Assembly: GCF_019802255.1 (NCBI RefSeq) | Contig: NZ_JAHYSS010000002.1 | Span: forward strand, 310,001-374,000 | Length of the DNA stretch: 64,000 nt | Direction: 5' to 3' | Source: Pedobacter polysacchareus | Lineage (GTDB): Bacteria; Bacteroidota; Bacteroidia; Sphingobacteriales; Sphingobacteriaceae | In this document: in pieces, positions 1 to 8,771 of the stretch | Layout of the letters: each line of letters begins with the position of its first letter | Position numbering within the stretch: position 1 is the stretch's first letter | The notes under the pieces: model-generated | The model's input: the letters and a program-made list of their open reading frames with translations, nothing else | Databases searched by the model: none | What the model was told of the DNA's origin: nothing | Translations under genes and position numbers: made by a program

Positions 1-1396
1 CCTGTATAATCTTCACATTTTTTGATTCCGCAGAAGGTAAATGGTAATTTACTTCATTGATGATCATGCTCCTCAAATCGAAATACTCTTTATTGAGTCC
101 GTATCCTTTTAATTGGCTTCTGGACCAGTGTAAAATATTTTCCAGCAATTCTGTGGTATATAAAATGTCCTTGTTTAAGGTCGGTGATAACATTTTAAAC
201 TCCTCAATCGTAATCTGATCATTAGAAATCATTTTGAGTACTTCGGAAAGATTCACCAATGGGCCACGAAGGTCATGTGCAATGATGGAAAAAATTCGGT
301 CCTTTAGCTGATTTAGTTTTTTAAGCTCTTCGGTTTGCTGCTGAGAGCGGGCGGCCTCCTGTTTAAAATGGGTCAGGTCCTGAAATTTAATCACGGTAGC
401 TACATTGCTCAGCTGATTGTCGTCCAGGTAAATAATATCGGCTTCCAGGTCATGGACACCCAATGGGCTTTCCACGCTGAGTTCCACTTTTCCCGATTGG
501 TGTTTCCTTAAAAATTCAAAGAAATTATCCTGTTCTGGAAACAGGGATTCAATAGTGGAACCGATGATTTTTTTGCTGTTAGGTTCCTCAAGGTATTTTC
601 TTAAAGCCTGATTATAATCAATAATTCTGTACTGTTTATCAATCACTACAAAGCCATCTTGTATCAAGTCCAGCACCTTTTCTCTGGCCACAGGCAGTAC
701 ATCAAAAAGTTTATACCGGTAAGCAGCGAGTGCCACAAAAGCGATGGTTCCTGCAAAAGCAAAAGGGGTAAGGTCTAGGTTTTGGACAGGGCGGAAGCCA
801 AAAACATAGGCGATATTAGTCACCCAGGGGATGAGCGCAGCAATGATAATGCTGTAATTTTGTCGTTTATAGATGGGATCAGCCTTGCGAAATGCGGCAA
901 TCAGTAGGTAACTGCCAATGGCCAGTAACGAATAAAAGTAAGCGGTAAATATTTTATACGAGATGCCAGGTTCTATGGACACCGTAGGAAATGGACCGCT
1001 GGTGTCCATGAAATAATTTTTATAATGCAGGTGATGAAGGTCATTGGTCCAAACCAGAAGCGTGGTAATTGAAGTAACACTGACCAATAAAGACAAGTTC
1101 AGAGTTCGCTTATACCAGTACTCTTTTCCGGATAGTTTCAAGCAGAACAGCAGCCAGTAAAGTGGAACTGTAGTAATGCCGATATATTCAATGTCTATGA
1201 AAAATTTTGCTGTCTTTAAATCGCTGGTCGCGAGTTCAAAACCATATCCTAAAGACCAGATGGCATAAGACAGCATGACGAGACCAAAAAGTCGCACTGC
1301 GCCATGGTCTTTGCGGTAAGCATACCAAGATAAGAAAAGCGTGACCGCCCCAAAAAAGATCAAAAAATAAGAGTACGCATTAAATGTAAAATCCAT
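1..1396 (-). CDS. membrane-bound PAS sensor histidine kinase (C-terminus cut off by window edge)
   Basis: The reading frame opens at an ATG at 1396 and is still open at base 1, so the C-terminal ATPase part lies outside. The first ~230 residues are strongly hydrophobic with several membrane segments, resembling the N-terminal 7TM region of histidine kinases. A PAS-like domain follows (about 230-340, with the pattern VLDLIQDGFVVIDKQYRI). A dimerisation/phosphoacceptor domain comes next with the H-box IIAHDLRGPL, the phosphorylated His being residue 374. Expected role: autophosphorylation at that His in response to a membrane or cytoplasmic cue and transfer to a response regulator; the partner and signal cannot be seen. 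Family assignment is firm, function is not. Confidence 0.9.
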   Translation of the reverse strand, partial: MDFTFNAYSYFLIFFGAVTLFLSWYAYRKDHGAVRLFGLVMLSYAIWSLGYGFELATSDLKTAKFFIDIEYIGITTVPLYWLLFCLKLSGKEYWYKRTLNLSLLVSVTSITTLLVWTNDLHHLHYKNYFMDTSGPFPTVSIEPGISYKIFTAYFYSLLAIGSYLLIAAFRKADPIYKRQNYSIIIAALIPWVTNIAYVFGFRPVQNLDLTPFAFAGTIAFVALAAYRYKLFDVLPVAREKVLDLIQDGFVVIDKQYRIIDYNQALRKYLEEPNSKKIIGSTIESLFPEQDNFFEFLRKHQSGKVELSVESPLGVHDLEADIIYLDDNQLSNVATVIKFQDLTHFKQEAARSQQQTEELKKLNQLKDRIFSIIAHDLRGPLVNLSEVLKMISNDQITIEEFKMLSPTLNKDILYTTELLENILHWSRSQLKGYGLNKEYFDLRSMIINEVNYHLPSAESKNVKIIQ

Positions 1397-1477
1397 CTAA
1401 ATAGGTGATGATAAGGGATCCACTTTTGAATTCTAACACGATTTCAAACTGGCGATTGTAAATATAAAATTACGTAA

Positions 1478-1522
1478 TATACTGATGAATTAAAAATATT
1501 CTTAGTTTTACATATCAGTATA
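1478..1522. promoter_or_regulatory. 9-bp inverted repeat around a possible promoter of the barrel gene
   Basis: TATACTGAT at 1478-1486 is repeated as ATCAGTATA at 1514-1522, 27 nt apart. Between the arms lies TAGTTTTA (1503-1510), one base from the Bacteroidota -7 element TAnnTTTG. The start codon follows at 1544. It could be an operator embracing the promoter or a 5' leader stem; no TTG -33 box is evident. Confidence 0.35.
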
Positions 1523-1543
1523 AAATCAACCTAACATTACATT

Positions 1544-2134
1544 ATGAAAAAAATAATCTTATCTGCGTTATTCATCTGTTCGAGCATGATGGCGTTTAGT
1601 CAGATCTTACCTAGCTTTCAATTCGGATTAAAAGGTGGTGTCAATATGACCAAGTTCAGCACAGAAGGTACTTTTAAAAGTGAAAACAGAGCAGGATATT
1701 ATGGTGGTATTTGGGCGCGCATTGGCGCAGCTGGAATTCATTTACAGCCAGAGATGTATATTTCAGGTAAAAACACCACTTTAAAAGATGCCAATGGCTT
1801 TGAGAATAAAGTAGATTTTACAAGTTTAGATATTCCGGTATTAGTAGGTACAAAAATCGGCGCAGCTGGAGTGGGGATTCGTTTAAACACTGGACCAGTG
1901 GTTTCTTTTGTATTGAGCAAAGATCAATCGATTAAAGACGCTACTACTCAGGTGTTCAAAGGAAACTTTAAAGATCAGAACTTTGCATGGCAGTTTGGTG
2001 CAGGACTGGATGTCAGTAAATTAGGCATCGACTTAAGATATGAACAAGGATTGTCCAAAATTGGCAAAGACGATTACAGTAATGCAAAAAAACTAGGCTT
2101 ATTCACACTAGGACTAGCTTACCGTTTGTTCTAA
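1544..2134 (+). CDS. outer membrane beta-barrel protein (porin family / OMP_b-brl type)
   Basis: A 196-residue protein with a clear Sec signal peptide (MKKIILSALFICSSMMAFSQ, cleavage after SQ). The mature part alternates glycine-rich and aromatic strands (FGLKGGVNMT, GYYGGIWARIG, WQFGAGLDVS, LGLFTLGLAYRLF) and ends in a terminal phenylalanine, as expected for an eight-stranded barrel of the Bacteroidota PorT-like/OMP_b-brl_2 group. The transported substrate or partner is unknown. It is a single-gene unit with an inverted repeat upstream and a terminator directly after the stop. Confidence 0.85.
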   Translation: MKKIILSALFICSSMMAFSQILPSFQFGLKGGVNMTKFSTEGTFKSENRAGYYGGIWARIGAAGIHLQPEMYISGKNTTLKDANGFENKVDFTSLDIPVLVGTKIGAAGVGIRLNTGPVVSFVLSKDQSIKDATTQVFKGNFKDQNFAWQFGAGLDVSKLGIDLRYEQGLSKIGKDDYSNAKKLGLFTLGLAYRLF

Positions 2135-2142
2135 AATACAAT

Positions 2143-2194
2143 TTTTCAACAATTGTTGAAAAGGGCTGAACTTTAGGGTTTTGCCCTTTTTTTT
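2143..2194 (+). terminator. terminator of the beta-barrel gene
   Basis: A perfect 20-nt palindrome (2143-2162, centre AATT) leads into a second stem, AAGGGC (2161-2166) with GCCCTT (2183-2188), followed by a run of eight T. The two structures share the AA at 2161-2162 and are mutually exclusive at the base. Confidence 0.75.
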
Positions 2195-2242
2195 GGCGCT
2201 AAAATTGATATTATGATTCTCCCTAACTTAAATAAGAAGACC

Positions 2243-2515
2243 ATGAATATCAAAGAATTATTATTGAATGGAAAAGGCTTCTCAGAGCTGCTGAAACAAT
2301 TCTCTATTGAAGCTGATGATGTCAAAATTCAGGATGAAGACGTGATCTTGTCTGACCAGATTTTGCGACACAAAGACATTGTTAAAGAAAGCATTTGTAT
2401 TGAAGGTAAAAACAAAGAAGGCATTGTCAACTTATTTGGAACCCTCCATTACAACCTGCTGAATAAATTGGCTGTTTTTGAAATGCAGGGATTTGAGAAA
2501 ATTTCCGCGGTATAA
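2243..2515 (+). CDS. hypothetical protein, about 90 residues
   Basis: I do not recognise this small soluble protein. It begins MNIKELLLNGKGFSELL and contains a charged middle (EADDVKIQDEDVILSDQIL) and a C-terminal LFGTLHYNLLNKLAVFEMQGF. An in-frame ATG ten codons earlier (2213) is possible, but the extra residues look unlike a protein start and AAGAAG lies just before 2243. There are no membrane segments, no signal peptide and no cysteine cluster beyond one Cys. It sits between a terminator and the 3' end of the opposing YihY gene, so it is probably monocistronic. Confidence 0.6.
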   Translation: MNIKELLLNGKGFSELLKQFSIEADDVKIQDEDVILSDQILRHKDIVKESICIEGKNKEGIVNLFGTLHYNLLNKLAVFEMQGFEKISAV

Positions 2516-2520
2516 AGTGC

Positions 2521-3441
2521 CTAGTTATCCTTAATTACCTCTTTAATTTCGTAGTTGAATGCACCCTTAATTGGGCGTATAGGACGGTTTTTGTCGTCAC
2601 TCAGCACTTTTACATAACAAGCTCCGAAGTAAAAAATGAAGGAGGAATAGAAAACAAACAGCATAATCAGAACAATAGATCCTGAAGTGCCATAGATGTT
2701 GCCAATGCCACTAAGCGGCAGCATAATTCTAAGAATAGACTTTCCAATGGTAAACAGAATCCCCGTAAGGATTCCGCCATGGATCGCATTTTTCCATCGC
2801 GGACGGCCATTGGTTAAGTACTTAAATAAGACCGAAAACCAAGTCGTCACAATGATAATAAATAAGATCTGGTTTAAAAACAATAGGAAAAATCTTCCAA
2901 AAGTTGGGGCAGCATTGTTCACATAAGTCCCGATGATGGCCTGCATACTGTCTGTCAGGATCCCGACAAAAAATAACAGTCCAGCCAGTAAAATGATCAC
3001 AAATGATCGCGCCCGAAGCTTCATCTTGAAGTAGAACCCCATTTTTTCTTTTATCCCAATAGACCAGATCTGATCCATAGAGTTTTTGATGACTGCAAAA
3101 AGGGTGGTCGCTACAAATAAGAAAAAGATAAAACTCAAAACGGTTGCATACCATTGGTGGTCTACACCTCTGATGTTTCGCAGTACCTGTTTAATTTGAG
3201 TGGTACTGCTGTCGTCCAAGACGGTGCCTAAACGCTCAAACAAAGTATTGGCCAGCGTTTTCCTGTCCGTGAAAAATCCAAACAAGCGGATTAAGATGAT
3301 CAAAATAGGAGGTAAGGCAAAGTTTGCAAAGAAAGCAGTAGCGCCGGCAAGTCGCAGTGGATCATTCTTTTGGAATAATTTAAATGCCGCACTAAAGCGT
3401 GTAAAGAATAATGAGATGCTTCCGATGATGTTAATTTCCAT
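2521..3441 (-). CDS. YihY/virulence factor BrkB family membrane protein
   Basis: The protein has 306 residues with about six hydrophobic segments. It carries the family pattern: an N-terminal amphipathic stretch, DPLRLAGATAFFANFALPPILI, a long FLFVATTLFAVIKNSMDQIW segment and a glycine-rich ISGIGNIYGTSGSIVLIMLFVFYSSFIFYFGACY helix pair (shown across the C-terminal third). YihY/BrkB proteins are inner-membrane proteins, formerly misnamed RNase BN, with no settled function. The ATG at 3441 gives the usual length. The gene converges on the preceding hypothetical gene with only 5 bp between their stops. Confidence 0.88.
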   Translation of the reverse strand: MEINIIGSISLFFTRFSAAFKLFQKNDPLRLAGATAFFANFALPPILIILIRLFGFFTDRKTLANTLFERLGTVLDDSSTTQIKQVLRNIRGVDHQWYATVLSFIFFLFVATTLFAVIKNSMDQIWSIGIKEKMGFYFKMKLRARSFVIILLAGLLFFVGILTDSMQAIIGTYVNNAAPTFGRFFLLFLNQILFIIIVTTWFSVLFKYLTNGRPRWKNAIHGGILTGILFTIGKSILRIMLPLSGIGNIYGTSGSIVLIMLFVFYSSFIFYFGACYVKVLSDDKNRPIRPIKGAFNYEIKEVIKDN

Positions 3442-3506
3442 TCCCCGCAGGTTGCCTTTAGGCCGAAATTAACTATTTTTTCTTAAATCATTGCCTGCTA
3501 TCCTGT

Positions 3507-3545
3507 AAAAAAGCCAGTACTGTTTCCAGACTGGCTTTCGTTTTA
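3507..3545 (-). terminator. terminator after hppD
   Basis: The stem AAAGCCAGT/ACTGGCTTT has a loop of about 11 nt. On the minus strand it is followed by a run of six T (plus-strand A run at 3507-3512). It lies about 20 nt beyond the hppD stop codon. Confidence 0.8.
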
Positions 3546-3563
3546 TGAATAATAATCTCAGTT

Positions 3564-4694
3564 TTATAAATTACCCCTCAATTCCTGCTCCCTTTCCAGG
3601 GATTCGAATAAGGCTTTAAAATTGCCGGCGCCAAAGGATTGTGCGCCTTTTCTTTGGATAATTTCAAAGAATAAAGTCGGTCGGTCTTCTACCGGTTTAG
3701 TGAAAATCTGTAACAGATAACCCTCCTCGTCACAATCTACCAGGATTCCCAGCTCTTTTAGCTGTGCAATCTCCTCGTCAATCTGACCCACGCGGTTTGG
3801 CATCATGGTATAATAGGCTTCAGGGGGTGCACTTAAAAACTCAACCCCTCGAGCTTTTAAGTCCTTTACCGTAGACAAAATATCTTTTGTAGCTACCGCA
3901 ATGTGTTGCACCCCTTCGCCTTCATAAAATTCTAAATATTCTTCAATCTGTGATTTCTTCTTTCCTTCTGCAGGCTCATTGATCGGGAATTTGGAAAAAC
4001 CATTCCCATTGCTCATCACCTTGCTCATCAGTGCAGAATATTCAGTATTGATCTGTTTATCATCAAATGATAAGATGTTTACAAATCCCATCACATCTTC
4101 ATACCATTGTACCGTCTCATTCATCCTGTTCCAGCCCACATTGCCCACGCAATGGTCAATGTATAGCAAACCTGCTTCTTTAGGCGCATAGTCGCTGTTC
4201 CAGACACGATAACCCGGCATGAATGTTCCGTTATAGTTTTTACGTTCCACAAACATGTGGATGGTTTCACCATAAGTATAAATCCCCGACATGCGCACTT
4301 CTCCGGATTCATCCGTTAAGGTCGTGGGTTCCAGGTATGGCTTTGCCCCGCGTTTAGTCGTTTCTTCAAATGCACTATAGGCATCATCCACCCATAAAGC
4401 CAATACTTTTACGCCATCACCATGCTTTTTCACATGTTCTGCAATCGGGCTTTCCGATTTCAAAGCAGTGGTCAGTACCAATCTGATCTTTCCCTGCTGC
4501 AACACATAGGAAGCGCGGTCGCGTACACCCGTTTCTGGTCCTGCATAAGCCAGAGATTGAAAACCAAACGCTGTTTTATAGTAATGTGCAGCTTGTTTTG
4601 CATTGCCTACATAGAATTCTATGTAATCCGTTCCATTTATTGGAAGAAAATCCGGCGCTTTAGCGATCTTTTCTGCAAATGTTTGTGTACTCAT
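3564..4694 (-). CDS. hppD: 4-hydroxyphenylpyruvate dioxygenase
   Basis: This 376-residue protein converts 4-hydroxyphenylpyruvate and O2 to homogentisate and CO2 in tyrosine degradation. It is a two-domain vicinal-oxygen-chelate enzyme: residues ~20-150 form the degenerate N domain and ~170-350 the catalytic one. The three Fe(II) ligands expected for the family are visible: His181 (YIDHCVGNV), His264 (GVQHIAVAT) and Glu343 (FFEIIQRKG). The C-terminal FGAGNFKALFESLEREQ helix typical of HPPD is intact, and the length is normal. It lies 44 nt downstream of hmgA on the same strand, so the two are probably one transcript ending at the 3507-3545 terminator. Confidence 0.97.
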   Translation of the reverse strand: MSTQTFAEKIAKAPDFLPINGTDYIEFYVGNAKQAAHYYKTAFGFQSLAYAGPETGVRDRASYVLQQGKIRLVLTTALKSESPIAEHVKKHGDGVKVLALWVDDAYSAFEETTKRGAKPYLEPTTLTDESGEVRMSGIYTYGETIHMFVERKNYNGTFMPGYRVWNSDYAPKEAGLLYIDHCVGNVGWNRMNETVQWYEDVMGFVNILSFDDKQINTEYSALMSKVMSNGNGFSKFPINEPAEGKKKSQIEEYLEFYEGEGVQHIAVATKDILSTVKDLKARGVEFLSAPPEAYYTMMPNRVGQIDEEIAQLKELGILVDCDEEGYLLQIFTKPVEDRPTLFFEIIQRKGAQSFGAGNFKALFESLEREQELRGNL

Positions 4695-4738
4695 GATTTT
4701 AATAATTTAAACTCTTTATCTGATATTCTAAGGTTTGT

Positions 4739-5905
4739 TTATTCTACGTTTTGCTGCCAGCTTTTGTAGTAATGCTCATCTTCAATACGGATGGCATCTT
4801 CCGTTAACATTAATGGGCGGAAAGGATCAATCATGACAGCCAGTTCTTCCGTACTTTCTTTACCGATCGATTTTTCTACCGTTCCTGGGTGTGGCCCATG
4901 AGGAATTCCACCTGGATGTAAGGTAATCTGACCTTTAACCACACTTTTTCTGCTCATAAAATCACCGTCTACGTAATATAATACCTCATCACTATCCACA
5001 TTGCTGTGGTTGTATGGAGCAGGAATAGAAAGCGGATGGTAGTCGTATTTCCGCGGAACAAAAGAGCAGATCACGAAGTTATGCCCTTCAAAAGTCTGAT
5101 GCACCGGAGGCGGCTGATGTAACCGGCCTGTAATCGGTTCAAAATCATGTATAGAAAATGCCCATGGATAGTGAAAACCATCCCAGCCTACGAAATCAAA
5201 GGGATGAGTACCATAAGTATAAGGATACATTAAGCCTTGTTTCTTGATCAATACCTTGAAATCACCAAATTCATCGATGGTTTCCAGGTCTTGTGGGCGT
5301 CTGATGTCACGCTCACAATATGGAGAATGTTCCATTAACTGCCCGTATTCATTTCTATAACGTTTTGGGGAGCGGATAGGACTGAAACTTTCGATGATAA
5401 AAAGCCTGTTTTTCTCATCGTCAAATTCCATTTGGTAAATGGTACCGCGAGGTATCACCAGGTAATCGCCGTAGGCAAAACGAATCTTTCCGAAACCTGT
5501 CTTTAGCGTTCCCGTACCCTCATGGATAAAAATCACTTCGTCTGCCTGACTATTCTTATAAAAATAGTCCGTCATCGATTTTCTTGGCGCTGCCAAAGAG
5601 ATGTGTAAATCGCTGTTTACGAGTACTGGTTTCCTGCTTTTCAGGTAATCATCTTCTGGTTTGATATTAAAACCGATCAGACTGGTATGACGCAGGTGCT
5701 TTTCGCGCGCAATCTTTGGCTCCACCGAGTAAGGCTCACCGAGTTCTTTAACGATCGTTGGCGGGTGACAATGATAAACGAGTGAGTATAAGCTGGAAAA
5801 CCCTTCAGTAGAAACTAGCTCCTCTGCATATAAATTGCCATCTGGCTTTCTAAAAACGGTATGACGTTTCGCAGGAATAGTTCCTAAGGTATGATAAATA
5901 GGCAT
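4739..5905 (-). CDS. hmgA: homogentisate 1,2-dioxygenase
   Basis: This 388-residue cupin-fold dioxygenase opens the homogentisate ring to maleylacetoacetate. The conserved iron site appears as His300 and Glu307 (PYNHSNVDSDEVLYY) and His336 (GGIPHGPHPG). Other family hallmarks are HEGTGTLKTGFG and the VGWDGFHYPWAFSIHDFEP stretch. It is somewhat shorter than the ~430-residue mammalian and proteobacterial enzymes, the usual form in Bacteroidota. It is the first gene of the hmgA-hppD unit and is divergent from the FAH-family gene, with a shared 328-bp intergenic region. Confidence 0.95.
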   Translation of the reverse strand: MPIYHTLGTIPAKRHTVFRKPDGNLYAEELVSTEGFSSLYSLVYHCHPPTIVKELGEPYSVEPKIAREKHLRHTSLIGFNIKPEDDYLKSRKPVLVNSDLHISLAAPRKSMTDYFYKNSQADEVIFIHEGTGTLKTGFGKIRFAYGDYLVIPRGTIYQMEFDDEKNRLFIIESFSPIRSPKRYRNEYGQLMEHSPYCERDIRRPQDLETIDEFGDFKVLIKKQGLMYPYTYGTHPFDFVGWDGFHYPWAFSIHDFEPITGRLHQPPPVHQTFEGHNFVICSFVPRKYDYHPLSIPAPYNHSNVDSDEVLYYVDGDFMSRKSVVKGQITLHPGGIPHGPHPGTVEKSIGKESTEELAVMIDPFRPLMLTEDAIRIEDEHYYKSWQQNVE

Positions 5906-6233
5906 AACAGTAGGTTAATTTGGTTAGAATTATATGTATATTAATAACAGTAAAACGTAGAAAACGTTTTATTCAAAAGCAAGGAAGGCTAGTTGGAATA
6001 CTGGGCAAAAATGATTTTGGAAAGCATCGCATACCGGAAGGCGGCCAACGCTTGTTTGGCTACTTGATTTTGATATGTGAGTGGTAAAATCATTTTGTTT
6101 ACGGAGCTAAATTAAGTAATAATTATAGTAATCAACAAACAATCAGGACGATTATATGTAGATAAATTATATTTAACCACTGGAGCTGTATTTTTATATA
6201 GCTTTGAATAATTTGACCAAAAACTGAACATAT
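5906..6233. promoter_or_regulatory. divergent control region between hmgA-hppD and the FAH gene
   Basis: This 328-bp AT-rich stretch has no credible gene. It holds two inverted copies of an 11-mer (AAAATGATTTT at 6008-6018 and AAAATCATTTT at 6086-6096), the palindrome AAAACGTTTT near 5962, and on the plus strand TAGCTTTG (6199-6206), a full match to TAnnTTTG 27 nt before the FAH start. No matching -33 TTG is seen at 19 nt. Shared regulation of the divergent tyrosine-catabolic genes is an inference. Confidence 0.45.
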
Positions 6234-7232
6234 ATGAAGCTGGTATCCTACAAAACAGAAGACAGAGAACACTTGGGTGTTTTTGTAAATGGACATATTT
6301 ATAACCTGAATTCTTGCGACAAGCTGTTGCCAGATGAGATGAACGCTTTCCTGCAAGGTGGCGTGGACCTGATGGATCGTGCTAAAAAAGTAGATGCACA
6401 GATCAAATCTGGCGAAATCGAACCTAAAGAAGAAGCTTTCTTTGAATTATTAGCGCCAGTACCACACCCAACTTCCTGCAGAGACGGTTATGCTTTTCGT
6501 CAGCATGTAGCTGCCGCACGTAGAAACCGTAATGTAGAAATGATCGCGGAATTCGATCAATATCCTGTTTTCTATTTTACCAATCATAATGCCATTCAGG
6601 GTCCTGGCGATATTAAGTGTATGCCAGATCATTTTGAAAAACTGGATTTTGAGCTGGAAGTCGCCATCGTGATTGGCACTAAAGGGCGCAATATTCCTGC
6701 AGCAGAAGCTGATCGCTATATTGCTGGTTATATGGTGATGAATGATATGAGTGCAAGAACCCTGCAAATGGAAGAAATGCTCCTCAATTTAGGCCCTGCA
6801 AAAGGAAAAGATTTCTCTACTGTAATTGGCCCTTGGCTGGTGACCCCAGATGAACTGGAAGAATATTTGACACCAGCAAAACCTGGTCATACTGGAAATG
6901 CCTATAACCTCGAAATGACCTGTACCGTTAATGGTGTGCAGGTATCTGCCGGAAATATGGCCGATATGGACTGGACATTTGCCGAAATCATTGAACGCTG
7001 CGCCTATGGTGTAGATCTGTTACCAGGGGATGTGATCGGTTCTGGAACTGTGGGCACAGGATGCTTCCTGGAATTAAATGGCACCGGATTGTTAAATAAC
7101 CCTGATTTTAAACCTCAATGGCTGCAGGAAGGTGATGTGGTGGAGATGGAAATCACCGGCCTTGGACACCTGAGCAATAGCATTATAAAAGAAGACAGCA
7201 GCTTTTCTATCTTTGCTTTTAAAAAGAAATAA
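6234..7232 (+). CDS. fumarylacetoacetate hydrolase family protein (probable fumarylacetoacetase)
   Basis: A 332-residue FAH-superfamily enzyme. Metal ligands of the family appear as Glu140 and Glu142 (FELEVAIVIG) and Asp171 (MNDMSAR). His91 (FRQHVAAAR) matches the catalytic-base position. GPWLVTPDELEE and the C-terminal VGTGCFLELNGTG are also family-typical. In this setting, opposite hmgA-hppD, the likely reaction is hydrolysis of fumarylacetoacetate to fumarate and acetoacetate. The superfamily also contains acylpyruvases and other C-C hydrolases, so substrate is assigned by context. The start lies 27 nt downstream of a TAnnTTTG element. Confidence 0.88.
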   Translation: MKLVSYKTEDREHLGVFVNGHIYNLNSCDKLLPDEMNAFLQGGVDLMDRAKKVDAQIKSGEIEPKEEAFFELLAPVPHPTSCRDGYAFRQHVAAARRNRNVEMIAEFDQYPVFYFTNHNAIQGPGDIKCMPDHFEKLDFELEVAIVIGTKGRNIPAAEADRYIAGYMVMNDMSARTLQMEEMLLNLGPAKGKDFSTVIGPWLVTPDELEEYLTPAKPGHTGNAYNLEMTCTVNGVQVSAGNMADMDWTFAEIIERCAYGVDLLPGDVIGSGTVGTGCFLELNGTGLLNNPDFKPQWLQEGDVVEMEITGLGHLSNSIIKEDSSFSIFAFKKK

Positions 7233-7314
7233 TTAAAATCTCCGGTAAAATGCGAAAACACTGGTTACTCCCGCTAAAATTCATCCTTCTCTTTTTTAAA
7301 CTATATTTAGACCC

Positions 7315-7322
7315 TAACTTTG
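7315..7322 (+). promoter_or_regulatory. candidate -7 promoter element of the flavin reductase gene
   Basis: TAACTTTG is an exact match to the Bacteroidota TAnnTTTG element, 25 nt before the ATG at 7348, in the 115-bp gap after the FAH gene. The -33 region is T-rich (CTTTTTT) but lacks a clear TTG. Confidence 0.45.
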
Positions 7323-7347
7323 ACCTTAAACAAGCTCAAAAACCGCT

Positions 7348-8235
7348 ATGCTGACGATCGATGTAACCAAACTTTCCCCTGTTCAATTACAAAACTACCT
7401 GCAATATGCCATTGCACCCAGACCCATCTGTTTTGCAAGTACCATTGATGAGGAAGGGCACATCAACCTGAGTCCTTTTAGCTTTTTCAATATGTTCAGT
7501 ACCAATCCGCCTTTATGCATCTTCTCTCCATCGAGAAGAGTGAGGGATGGCAGTAACAAACACACGCTGGAAAATGTTTTGGAGGTGAAAGAATGTGTGA
7601 TCAATATCGTCAACTATCCGATGGTACAGCAAATGAGCTTAGCGAGTACAGATTACGGGAAAGGCGTGAACGAGTTTGAAAAAGCAGGTTTTACGATGCT
7701 GCCTTCTTTGCTGGTAAAGCCGCCAAGAGTGGCAGAAGCACCCGTACAAATGGAATGTATCGTTAAAGAAGTGATTCATTTGGGCGATCTGCCAGGTGCT
7801 GGTAACCTGATCCTGGCAGAAATAAAAATGATCCACATTCAGGAGAATATTTTAGATGCAGATGGGAAGATAGATCAGGAAAAAATAGACTTAGTGGCCC
7901 GTTTGGGCGGCGATTGGTATTGCCGGGTGACACCAGAAAGTTTGTTTAAAGTAGCTAAACCCTTAACCACACTGGGTATTGGCGTAGATGCCTTACCGAA
8001 GGCTGTAAGAAATTCTTATGTACTTTCCGGCAATGACCTCGGAAGATTAGGGAATATAGAACAGCTCCCTTCTGCCGATGATATTGATGAAATGCAGCGC
8101 AACAGCCAGGTGAAAGAAGTGTTAGATGCCACCATTGGTGATGCGACAAATCGCGAGCGGGAACTTCATGAATTGGCGAAACAGTTCCTCAATGAAGGAA
8201 AAGTAATGGATGCATTGAAAGTGGTGCTGTTATAA
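7348..8235 (+). CDS. flavin reductase family protein (FMN-binding split barrel)
   Basis: A 295-residue protein whose first ~200 residues match the flavin-reductase-like split barrel: APRPICFASTIDEEGHINLSPFSFFNMFS, then CIFSPSRR and NIVNYPMVQQMSLAS. Such proteins bind FMN and reduce it with NAD(P)H or act as flavin-dependent enzymes. Residues ~205-295 are an extra charged helical tail (ALPKAVRNSYVLSGNDLGRL and beyond) not needed for the fold. Position next to the FAH-family gene suggests a role in aromatic degradation, but the exact reaction is unknown. It overlaps the nlpC-type gene tail-to-tail by 6 bp. Confidence 0.85.
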   Translation: MLTIDVTKLSPVQLQNYLQYAIAPRPICFASTIDEEGHINLSPFSFFNMFSTNPPLCIFSPSRRVRDGSNKHTLENVLEVKECVINIVNYPMVQQMSLASTDYGKGVNEFEKAGFTMLPSLLVKPPRVAEAPVQMECIVKEVIHLGDLPGAGNLILAEIKMIHIQENILDADGKIDQEKIDLVARLGGDWYCRVTPESLFKVAKPLTTLGIGVDALPKAVRNSYVLSGNDLGRLGNIEQLPSADDIDEMQRNSQVKEVLDATIGDATNRERELHELAKQFLNEGKVMDALKVVLL

Positions 8236-8763
8236 AATGCTCACTACTTTCATGAAGCGTTTCTTATAGAAACCTTCGTTTAAGCTTGTAATAGTGACTC
8301 CTTTTGCGCTTCCAGAAGAAGAATGGATGAATTTAATCTCATCACCATCTACTTCAGAAATAATTCCTACATGGCCTACACGACGAACGCGGCTATTGGT
8401 ACCAGTAAAGACGATGACGTCTCCAACCTGGGCATCAGCAAGCTTTTTATCGTGGCCTTTTGTGGCGAAATCCCGGGAAGAACGCGGTGCGTTCACGCCA
8501 AAATTCTTAAACACATAGTTCACAAATCCGGAGCAGTCAAAACCTATTTTAGGATTGCTGGACGCATATCGGTAACGCGTACCAATCATAGACTTAGCAA
8601 AAGATAAAAGATTGCTCGGTTGAAATTTGCTGGCAGGAAGTGCCGGCAGGTGTTCCATTAGTTTGAAAACCACATCCTGATAAGGAATCGGTGACAGCCC
8701 TTGCGACTTTGCAGCAAAGGTACTCATGGAAAGAAACAGGACAATTAGGATGCTTTTCTTCAT
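8230..8763 (-). CDS. secreted NlpC/P60 (C40) cell-wall peptidase
   Basis: With start at the ATG at 8763 the protein is 177 residues and begins with a good signal peptide (MKKSILIVLFLSMSTFAAKSQG). An upstream in-frame TTG at 8802 is possible but would put a non-secretory extension in front. The catalytic triad of the C40 family is visible: Cys77 (FDCSGFVNYVF), His131 (RVGHVGIISEV) and His147 (KFIHSSSG). Expected activity is hydrolysis of gamma-D-Glu-diaminopimelate-type peptide bonds in peptidoglycan, in the periplasm. It lies 62 nt downstream of the SDR gene. Its leader contains a 10-bp inverted repeat. Confidence 0.92.
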   Translation of the reverse strand: MKKSILIVLFLSMSTFAAKSQGLSPIPYQDVVFKLMEHLPALPASKFQPSNLLSFAKSMIGTRYRYASSNPKIGFDCSGFVNYVFKNFGVNAPRSSRDFATKGHDKKLADAQVGDVIVFTGTNSRVRRVGHVGIISEVDGDEIKFIHSSSGSAKGVTITSLNEGFYKKRFMKVVSIL

Positions 8764-8771
8764 AGGGATTG

